A stretch of DNA of 64,000 nt from Doryteuthis pealeii. Taxonomy: Eukaryota; Mollusca; Cephalopoda; Myopsida; Loliginidae. Numbering within the stretch: position 1 is the stretch's first letter; every line of letters begins with the position of its first letter. Under the pieces are notes generated by a model. That model was not told where the DNA came from. It saw only the letters and a list, made by a program, of their open reading frames with translations, and did no database searches. Of this stretch, positions 55,741 to 64,000 are shown piece by piece. The position numbers and the translations under genes were made by a program. The stretch spans positions 82,731,478-82,795,477 of the forward strand of contig CM042151.1 in the NCBI GenBank assembly GCA_023376005.1, written 5' to 3'.

Positions 55741-56137
55741 GTACACCCGAGCTATTTTTAGGCTTCCTATGAAATCGAAGATTATATAAACAAAATTTTC
55801 ATTATGTATTATTTACCATCAACCTCTACATAAGGGGTTCTCAGACCCCTAAAAATATATGATAGGTCTATCATCGACCCCCTCCTTATATACCCTAGTT
55901 CACCTTGCAGTTGTTTTGGTTGCAACCAATTATGTAATCAATGAATTCAGCACAAACGTTTATGTAAAACTATTAATTGTAATATAATTGTAAAATAAAC
56001 CGTAAAGTAAGCATAACAATGAAAAAAGAGCTGCAAATATTTAATACAAATTTAATAACTTATGAAGGAAACATCTTTTCTAGCGTGATGGTTGAAGTTG
56101 GTGACTTTTGAGTCCATGAATATTGACTTCTGAAAAT

Positions 56138-56580
56138 ATATCAACATGAGCATGTTCTCCAGGATTCTTGTGGAATTAATTTACTTCTAATTACTAAGAA
56201 GACTTAGTAGTTTCCATATACCCTTGTAGACCCCTGAATACTTACAGACCCCCTAAATTGTTGTATAGACCCCAGGGGATTTATGTAGACCACTTTGAGA
56301 AACCGTGCTCTACATCATTGAAAACTCTGTAACCAAAAATATTCTTATGAAATAATTACATGGCATAAACATTTACACAATGCTACTTTTGATCTAATGA
56401 AACAGGGTCTAGGGAAAGGGAGGTTCATGCCTTTTCTAAAAGGATATTAGTTTTATGTAGTCATAAGCAAGTGAATTTTGACATTAGTTTGCGGTTTTTC
56501 TATTTCGGAATTATTTTGTATAAAAACGCCAGCTTAGAAGGTAGAGAGAAGACGAGAGAGAGAGAGAGAGAGAGACAAAC

Positions 56581-56617
<37 letters not shown>

Positions 56618-57560
56618 AACAAAAGAGAGAGAGAGAGAGAGAGAGAGAGACAAACAAAAAGAGAGAGAGAGACAAACAAAGAGAGAGAGAGAGAGAGAGA
56701 CAAACAAGAGAGAGAGAGAGAAAGACAAACAAAAAGAGAGAGAGAAGAAAGAGAGAGAGAGAAAGACAAACAAAAAGAGAGAGAGAGAAAGACAAACAAA
56801 AAAGAGAGAGAGAGAGAAAGACAAACAAAAAAGAGAGAGAAGAGAGAGACAAACAAAAAAGAGAGAAAGACAAAAAAGAGATTAAATTTTCTATTTTGGA
56901 ATTGTTTTTCTGCTTTTTTTACAAAAAAGAATATAACAGGTTTGAAAATGTCGACAAGAATAACAATTCCAAACAGCCCTGTCGACTGGGGCTATAGAAT
57001 AACACTACTTCACCTCTGCAGAGGGGCAAGTCTCTCCAAATGGGACCACCTGTTAGCCGTGATGCTTAACAATGGAATCCTGATGACTGAGCAATCATTA
57101 CATTCAACAGTCCACTTTGGCGTTTACTTAAGCTAGACGGCCGATCGGAGAACCCCATCCAATATAACGGCTGTTACATCAACTCCTAGAACTTATGATT
57201 GTACCGATCCTAATGCCTAAATATATCAACATGAGCATGTTCACCAGGATTCTTTTGGAATTAATTTATTCTAATTGCTAAGGCTTATTAGTTTCCATAG
57301 ACCCTTTGTAGATCCACGAATACTTACAGAGACCCTTAATTGTTGTATAGACCCCAGAGGATTTAGGTAGACCACTTTGAGAAACCGTGCTCTACATCAT
57401 TGAAAACTCGGGAACCAAAAATATTCTATCACGAAATAATTACATGGCATATACATTTACACAATGCTACTTCTGATCCAATGAAACAGGGTCTAAGGAA
57501 AGGGAGGTTCATGCCTTTTCTAAAGGATATTAGTTTTATGTAGCAAGTGAAATTTGACAT
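56138..57560. repeat. Tandem duplication of about 1.07 kb
   Basis: 56138-56480 and 57211-57560 are nearly identical ('aacatgagcatgtt', 'cctgaatacttacaga'-type words, 'gaaaccgtgctctacatcat', 'gaaacagggtct'). Between them lie the GA array (56550-56885) and a copy of the 5' part of repeat R (56930-57190). So one unit was duplicated head to tail. Confidence 0.8.
56550..56885. repeat. (GA)n with 'caaacaaa' interruptions
   Basis: About 335 bp of GA runs regularly broken by 'gacaaacaaa'. All six frames with Arg-Glu or Ser-Leu repeats come from this composition. Confidence 0.95.
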
Positions 57561-57589
57561 TAGTTTGTGGATTTTTGTGCTACTAAATA

Positions 57590-58090
57590 TAGTTGAACTG
57601 TCAATGACATGCAACACTCCACTTTGGTCCTTACTTAGGCTTGACAAGCGGTCGGAGAACCCACCCCCATGCGATCAATCGGCTAGACACGACTAACACC
57701 TATATGGTTGTCCTAACCCTATTGCCTTTGTGACAAGCCCTAGTCCTTTTCATATATATGCTAGAAGACGGTAGCCGAGGGTCATAATGCCCTGGTTGTG
57801 ATGTAAATCTCTATATAATGTTGACATTCCAATTATGGAGTTTTTGGGAAATGTGGAGAACCCCATGATCCCCACTGCTTCCAGGTCCACTTCCATGTGG
57901 TAGTGCCTGGTAGGGTCTCATTATGGGTTAAATAGGAAAAAATGAATTTGCGGGAATATGTTTAAATAAATTGTTTAAAACAATGAGTACCCATGAAGGA
58001 TAAAAACGTCTTCAGCATAAAATGATAGAATCGGTTGACATGTCGTAAAGCCCAAACAATCAACCTACCAACAGGGCCCTTGACTCCGTC
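57590..58090. repeat. Dispersed repeat R, copy
   Basis: It contains 'tgacatgcaacactccactt', 'tcgg.gaaccca', 'ggtagtgcctggtagggtct' and the 3' end 'gttgacatgtcgtaaagccc'. It is followed directly by the 43-bp array. Confidence 0.7.
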
Positions 58091-58097
58091 CACGCCC

Positions 58098-59880
58098 ATT
58101 TTACTTTTCTCTTTCAGTTCCAGTCTCTGTTTCCAACCTAATTTGCCTTTTCTCTTTCAGTTCCAGTCTCTGTTTCCAACCTAATTTGCCTTTTCTCTTT
58201 CAGTTCCAGTCTCTGTTTCCAACCTAATTTGCCTTTTCTCTTTTCAGTTCCAGTCTCTGTTTCCAACCTAATTGCCTTTTCTTTCAGTTCCAGTCTCTGT
58301 TTCTTTTCTCTTTCAGTTCCAGTCTCCTAATTTCCCTTTTCTCTTTCAGTTCCAGTCTCTGTTCCAACCTAATTTGCCTTTTCTCTTTCAGTTCCAGTCT
58401 CTGTTTCCAACCTAATTGCTTTTCTCTTTCGTTCCAGTCTCTGTTCCAACCTAATTTGCTCAAGTCTCTACTTCCCTTCTCCTTTGCATTTTCTCTTTCA
58501 GCTCAAGTCTCCACCTCCCTCTCATACGCCTTTTCTCTTTCAGCTCAAGTTCCACCTCCCTCTCATACGCCTTTTCTCTTTCAGCTCAAATCTCTCTTCC
58601 CCCCCTCATTTGCCTTTTCTCTTCAGCTCAAGCCTCTCTTCCCCCCTCATTTACGTTTTCTCTTTCAGCTCAAGTCTCTACTTCCCGTCTCATTTGCCTT
58701 TTCTCTTTCAGATCAAGTTTCCACTTCCCCCTCTCATTTGCATTTTCTCCTTCAGCTCAAGTTTCCACTTCCCCCTCTCATTTGCATTTTCTCCTTCAGC
58801 TCAAGTCTCTTTTCCCCATTAATTTGCATTTTCTCCTTCAGCTCAAGTCTCCACTTCCCCCTCTCATTTGCCTTTTTTCTTTCAGCTCAAGTCTCCACTT
58901 CCTCCCTCCCGTTTGCATTTTCTCTTTTAGCTCAAGTCTCTCTTCCCCACTCATTGCATTTTCTCTTTCAGCTCAAGTCTCTACTCCCCCTCTCATACGT
59001 CTTTTCTCTTTCAGCTCAAGTCTCTACTCCCCCTCTCATACGCCTTTCTCTTTCAGCTCAAGTCTCTACTCCCCCTCTCATACGCCTTTTCTCTTTCAGC
59101 TCAAGTCTCTACTCCCCCTCTCATACGCCTTTTCTCTTTCAGCTCAAGTCTCTACTCCCCCTCTCATACGCCTTTTCTCTTCAGCTCAAGTCTCTACTCC
59201 CCCTCTCATACGCCTTTTCTCTTTCAGCTCAAGTCTCTACTCCCTCTCATACGCCTTTCTCTTTCAGCTCAAGTCTCTACTCCCCCTCTCATACGCCTTT
59301 TCTCTTTCAGCTCAAGTCTCTACTCCCCCTCTCATACGCCTTTTCTCAGCTCAAGTCTCTAATCAAGTCTCTACTCCCCCTCTCATACGTCTTTTCTCTT
59401 TCAGATCAAGTCTCTACTCCCCCTCTCATACGTCTTTCTCTTTCAGATCAAGTCTCTACTCCCCCTCTCATACGTCTTTTCTCTTTCAGATCAAGTCTCT
59501 ACTCCCCCTCTCATACGTCTTTTCTCTTTCAGATCAAGTCTCTACTCCCCCTCTCATACGTCTTTTCTCTTTCAGATCAAGTCTCTACTCCCCCTCTCAT
59601 ACGTCTTTTCTCTTTCAGATCAAGTCTCTACTCCCCCTCTCATACGTCTTTTCTCTTTCAGATCAAGTCTCTACTCCCCCTCTCATACGCCTTTTCTCTT
59701 TCAGCTCAAGTCTCTGTTCCCCCCCTCATTTGCATTTTCTCTTTCAGCTCAAGTCTCTTCTTCCCTTCTCCTTTGCATTTTCTCTTTCAGCTCAAGTCTC
59801 TACTTCCCTTCTCATTTGCATTTTCTCTTTCAGGTCATGCCTCTGTTTCTAATCTGATTCGGTTTCTCTCTTTTAGGTCA
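58098..59880. repeat. 43-bp minisatellite, array 1 (about 40 units)
   Basis: The unit is 'ttttctctttcag' plus a 30-base variable part; the first units (58105-58450) read on as 'ttccagtctctgtttcc', later ones as 'ctcaagtctctactcccc' or 'atcaagtctctactcccc'. The period is 43 bp with a few units a base or more shorter. Each unit has the shape of a 3' splice site (pyrimidine tract then CAG). A blockwise change from 'cagctcaag' to 'cagatcaag' units (about 59400-59660) shows local homogenisation. The 532-codon frame at 58456-60054 is open only because pyrimidine-rich 43-mers lack stops in all frames; it is not a protein. Confidence 0.95.
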
Positions 59881-59889
59881 AGGCTCAGT

Positions 59890-60740
59890 TTCCAACACCA
59901 CAAGTTTCAGAGCATAAAGAAGTACTACATACTTACTAGTCCGCATAGAAACCCTAATCCGAGAAATATTCATAAAACACTAACATCTGGTCCCATTTTC
60001 GATATTAAAAAGCCAACGAAACGACATAGCCATACGGCATACTTAAAGATCTGAAAGTGTTTGTATTACCTGGCAGACTCTACATCTCCAAACATTTCCT
60101 AGAAAAATTAACTTTCCAAACACAAATTAACACATTTTCTGATCCAAGACTACAAGTGGTGGATATCACCCAGTGCAATATCCTGTCCGAAACTCTATTT
60201 ATGATTAAGATAATAAAGCAACCGGTCTTCCCACGGAAATAAAAGGTTCATGATATGTAAACGACTTCTTTATCGAAATGCACCTAGGAAAATGGATTCA
60301 CAATCTCAAATAGCAAAACAAATTGCATGCACTTCTGCCAAATCCACAAAATGCACAACAACCATAACGTAACATTAAATAGTATTGAAATACCCATGAC
60401 GCATGAACAGAAATTCCTTGGCATTTTTAATGGCTCAGAATTGTCGTTTATCCCACATAAGATTTAAGAGTAAAATGCAATCGAGCCATCCAACTATTGA
60501 GAGCCATAGCCCACACAAACTGTGGTGCTGACAGAAAGACCCTTATCAAGTTATATAGTTCTTTAATATGATCAAAACTCGATTTTGTCTGCTTCATATA
60601 GAGAGAAGACAATAAATCCTACCTACAACACCTGGAAACCATTCACCATCAAGGACTCCGGCTCGACTTATTTGTTAATACTTCCCCGTAGAAAGACTAT
60701 TTATAAAAGTAAACGAATCCTCTCTCTACTTAATAAAACA
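59890..60740 (+). pseudogene. Jockey/CR1-like LINE reverse-transcriptase fragment inserted in the minisatellite
   Basis: In plus frames: L-P-G-R-L (60069), I-N-T-F-S-D-P-R-L-Q-V, then N-I-L-S-E-T-L-F-M-I-K-I (B box, normally G-x-x-L-S), Y-V-N-D-F-F (C box, where the family has Y-V-D-D or Y-A-D-D), G-F-T-I-S-N-S-K-T and H-F-C-Q-I, K-F-L-G-I-F, C-N-R-A-I-Q-L-L-R, then I-K-L-Y-S-S-L-I and H-H-Q-G-L-R-L. The order is that of Jockey-type RT palm, thumb and connector. Stops and frameshifts occur and one catalytic Asp is Asn, so it is dead. Sequence before 60060 is uncertain. The 43-bp units continue on the far side (60745), so the LINE landed inside the array. Confidence 0.75.
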
Positions 60741-60744
60741 ACAT

Positions 60745-61640
60745 TTTGTCTTTCAGTTCAAGGCTCCGTTTGTATCCTCATTTGCCTTCTGTCTTTACAT
60801 TGAGGACTATGTATCCTTTCTCTCTTTATGTTGAGGGTTCTGTATACTTTCTCTTTTGTCTTCTCCCTTTACGTTGAGGGTTCTGTATCTTATCTCTTTT
60901 GTCTCTTCTCTTTATGTTGAAAGCTCTGTATCCTTTCTCTTTTGTCTTCTCCCTTTACGTTGACGGTTCTGTATCTTATCTTTTTTGTCTCTTCTCTATG
61001 TTGAAGGCTCTGTATCCTTTCTCTTTTGCCTTCTCTCTTTACGTTGAGGGCTCTGTATCTTATCTCTTTTGTCTCTTCTCTTTATGTTGAAGGCTCTGTA
61101 TCTTATCTCTTTTGTCTCTTCTCTTTACGTTGAAGGCTGTGTATCTTATCTCTTTTGTCTCTTCTCTTTACGTTGAAGGCTGTGTATCTTATCTCTTTTG
61201 TCTCTTCTCTTTACGTTGAAGGCTGTGTATCTTATCTCTTTTGTCTCTTGTCTTTATGTTGAAGGCTCTGTATCTTATCTCTTTTGTCTCTTCTCTTTAC
61301 GTTGAAGGCTCTGTATCTTATCTCTTTTGTCTCTTCTCTTTACGTTGAAGGCTCTGTATCCTTTCTCGTTTGCCTTCTCTCTTTATGTTGAAGGCTGTGT
61401 ATCTTATCTCTTTTGTCTTCTCTCTTTACGTTGAGGGTTCTGTATCTTATCTCTTTTGTCTCTTCTCTTTATGTTGAAGGCTCTGTTGTCTTCTCCCTTT
61501 ACGTTGAGGGTTCTGTATCGTTTCTCTTTTGCCTCCCCTCTTTATGTTGAATGCTCTCTATCCTTTCTCTTTTGCCTTCTCTCTTTATGTTTCTCTCTCT
61601 CTCTCTCTCCTTTGCCTTCTCTATCGTCCTTCTGTGTAAG
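60745..61640. repeat. 43-bp minisatellite, array 2 (about 20 units, diverged)
   Basis: The unit 'tctcttttgtctcttctctt' + 'tacgttgaaggctctgtatctta' is also 43 bp. The first units after the LINE ('ttttgtctttcagttcaagg') still look like array 1, so both arrays are one satellite. Array 2 units have lost the CAG in favour of 'tacgttga' or 'tatgttga'. Confidence 0.9.
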
Positions 61641-61849
61641 GAATGAATGATCATAACCACCCCAGTGCATTGTTGGCCATTTGATTTATGTTAAGAGGGT
61701 GTCTAGACCCTTCATTTACCATTGTGTATATACTGATTGTAAATTTTTGGCGAGTCTATTGTGTTGCTGCAACAAGGTGTGTACCTATAAAAAATAAAAT
61801 TATAAAGGAAGTTAAAAACGAGAAAAAGGGAGCAAAAAATACCGAAAGC
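61641..61849. other. Junction between the two satellites
   Basis: About 200 bp of unique-looking sequence with no recognised gene. Confidence 0.4.
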
Positions 61850-62039
61850 ATTTTTGTGTGTGTGTTTGTATTGCTATGGGTGATGATCTCGCCAACACCC
61901 TGCACAAAAACAACCAACAACAAAAAGTTTCTTGCTATTGGGGTTTTCATCACCCCTACACAAAAAATTCTGGTTGTTGTAATTTTCATCTACCCCTGCA
62001 CAAAACAACCGACAAAAAACCGTTTCTGGTCGTTAGGGC

Positions 62040-62079
<40 letters not shown>

Positions 62080-64000
62080 TAGAAAACATCCAACAAAAAA
62101 CGTTTCTGGTTGTTGGGTTTTCATCACCCCTACACAAAAAAAAAATCTAGATATTGTGGTTTTCATCGCCCCCTGCACAAAAACAACCGACAAAAACCGT
62201 TTCTGGTTGTTAGGATATTGACATACACACACACACAATACAGAAAACAACCAACAAAAAACGTTTCTGGTTGTTGGGGTTTTCATCACCCCTACACAAA
62301 AAAATTCTAGATGTTGTGGTTTTCATCGCCCCCTGCACAAAACAACCGACAAAAAACCGTTTCTGGTTATTAGGATATTGACACACACACACACACAATA
62401 CAGAAAACAACCAACAAAAAACGTTTCTGGTTGTTGGGGTTTTTCATCACCCTACACAAAAAAATTCTAGTTGTTGTGGTTTTCATCGCCCCCTGCACAA
62501 AAAACCGACAAAAACCGTTTCTGGTTGTTAGGATATTGACACATACACACACACACACACACAATACAGAAAACAACCAACAAAAAACGTTTCTGGTTGT
62601 TGGGGTTTTCATCATCCCTACACAAAAAAATTCTAGTTGTTGTGGTTTTCATCAACCCTTGCACAAAACAACCAACAAAAACCGTTTCTGGTTGTTAGGA
62701 TATTCACACAAACACGCACGCACACACACACACACAGAGTGAGAGAGAAAAACAACCAACAAAAAACGTTACTGGTTGTTGGGGTTTTCGACACCCCCTG
62801 CACAAAACAGCCCCAAAAAGTTTGTAGTTGTTGGGGGTTTTATCACCCCTTGCCCAAAACAACCAACAAAAAACCGTTTCTACTTGTTGGGTTTTTCATC
62901 TCCCCTGCAAAAAAACAACAAAAAAAGACTATTCTAGTTGTTGGGGTTTCCATAAAGCCCTGCACAAAACAACCAAAAAAAACACCGTTTCTGGATCTTG
63001 GGTTTTTCATTACCCCCTGCACAACACAACTAACATAAAAAAACACATTGATTTGTGCAGGGTGTGATGACCCCTTCCCCCTCCCCCCAAAAAAATGTTC
63101 TGGTTGTTGTGGCTTTCATCACCCCCCAGTACAAAACAAGCAAAAAACATGTTTCTGGTTGTTTGGCTTTCATCACCCCCAGTACAAAAACAAGCAAAAA
63201 CATGTTTCTGGTTGTTGTGGCTTTCATCACCCCCAGTACAAAACAAGCAAAAACATGTTTCTGGTTGTTGTGGCTTTCATCACCCCCAGTACAAAACAAG
63301 CAAAAACATGTTTCTGGTTGTTGTGGCTTTCATCACCCCCCAGTACAAAACAAGCAAAAACATGTTTCTGGTTGTTGTGGCTTTCATCACCCAGTACAAA
63401 AACAAGCAAAAACATGTTCTGGTTGTTGTGGTTTCATCACCACCAGTACAAAAAACAAAAACATGTTTCTAGATGTTGGGGCTTTCATCACCCTCTGCAC
63501 AAAACAACCAACAAAAAAAGATTCCGGTTGTAGTGGTTTTAATCACCCCAGCACAAAACAACCAACGAAAAAAAGATTTCTATTTGTTGGGATGTTCATT
63601 ACTCTCTGAGGAAAACATCCACAAAATAGTTTCTGGTTGTTGGGGTTTCATCACCATCTGCACAAAACCACCAACAACACCCCCCCCCCAAAAAAAAATG
63701 TGTTTCTGTTTGTTGGGGATTTCACTCCACTCTCTGCACAAAACAAACAAAAACTTGTTTTTTTGTTGTCCAATTATGTCCATTGAATCTTTTTTTCCTT
63801 TTGTCTTATTTGTTGTTTTTATGGAACCTCTTAAAAAAATTTTTTTTTTAATTCGTTGGTATTTTCATGCTGTTTTTTTTTTTTGGAGGGGGTTGTACAG
63901 GTGGTCATGAATACCACAACAACCAGAAACGTTTTTTAATTTTTTTTTTTTTTTTTTTTTTTTTGATGAAAACCGCAAAACCAGAAACTTTCCTTTTATT
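61850..64000. repeat. 53-bp/160-bp higher-order tandem array
   Basis: The basic unit of about 53 bp is 'tctggttgttg.ggttttcat', 'caccccctgcacaaaacaacc' and an A-rich end. From 62100 to 62767 the phrase 'cgtttctggttgttggg' recurs at 62101, 62262, 62422, 62587 and 62767, which gives a 160-180-bp higher-order unit of three subunits, one of them carrying an expanded (AC)n. From 63090 to 63480 a simple 53-bp unit ('gtacaaaacaagcaaaaaca') is homogenised. Each subunit has GGTTGTT and AACAACC, so it can fold. The array runs to the window edge. All open frames across it, on both strands, are artefacts. Confidence 0.95.

Noticed and set aside
56471..57136. 221-codon Arg/Glu-rich frame
   Set aside because: It is the translation of a GA microsatellite; the reverse frames are Ser/Leu-rich for the same reason.
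58456..60054. 532-codon open frame (Ser/Leu/Pro-rich)
   Set aside because: It is the 43-bp minisatellite read through; 43 is not a multiple of 3, so the peptide repeats every 43 residues and all three frames are open because the units are pyrimidine-rich. Not a protein gene.
58098..61640. CRISPR-like array
   Set aside because: Contiguous head-to-tail 43-bp units without unique spacers, in a eukaryotic context; it is a minisatellite.
61688..63910. Several overlapping frames of 60-184 codons on both strands
   Set aside because: All follow the 53-bp tandem array; frames on opposite strands overlap and mirror the repeat, so there is no evidence of coding.

Overview
This is a gene-poor, repeat-saturated, AT-rich eukaryotic window. 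It has long (TA)n and (TA)n(TG)n runs, several tRNA-derived SINE families, degraded non-LTR and Penelope-like retroelements, foldback elements, two minisatellite systems and a cluster of C2H2 zinc-finger gene copies. This combination fits a mollusc and most resembles an octopus-type cephalopod genome. That assignment is inference from style (C2H2 expansion, tRNA SINEs, RTE-like elements), not from a diagnostic gene. A 10-N assembly gap lies at 18991-19000.

Left half (1-33 kb): four copies (A-D) of one C2H2 zinc-finger gene lie on the minus strand at about 3.4-5.4, 13.0-14.8, 23.0-24.1 and 31.1-32.5 kb. They sit in a repeated AT-rich framework that carries the same flanking blocks, including an old tRNA-like SINE remnant downstream of the gene and a conserved GTAAGT splice-donor-like site upstream. 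A and D keep open zinc-finger frames. B (about 11 fingers) is broken by several one- or two-base frameshifts. C is cut off by a TA microsatellite. All four retain pieces of a non-finger C-terminal tail that is conserved at the protein level but interrupted by stops or frameshifts. Another repeat unit of about 1.9 kb recurs between the gene copies and onward to about 41.7 kb.

Middle (17-47 kb): this part is a transposon graveyard. It holds an RTE-like LINE with a mutated catalytic motif, shorter fragments of the same family, Penelope-like RT and C-terminal fragments, and three main SINE families. One SINE-like family (21.5 kb minus, 45.3 kb plus) joins a tRNA-like head to a well-formed hammerhead ribozyme. 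More hammerhead-like cores sit in foldback elements at 42.1, 45.7-46.0 and 46.4-46.6 kb. This self-cleaving-RNA system is the most interesting content of the window.

Right half (47-64 kb): a candidate promoter with a tiny first coding exon (Met-Ala-Val followed by a GTAAGT donor) lies at about 48.6-48.75 kb, with decayed copies at 50.8 and 51.4 kb. Just downstream is a near-perfect 612-bp palindrome. Then come dispersed repeats, GA-rich arrays and a 1.07-kb tandem duplication. A 43-bp minisatellite whose units look like 3' splice sites (58.1-61.6 kb) is interrupted by a Jockey/CR1-like LINE fragment. The window ends in a 53-bp/160-bp higher-order tandem array. Long open frames across these arrays are composition artefacts. 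No confident complete housekeeping gene, functional tRNA, rRNA or CRISPR array is visible.
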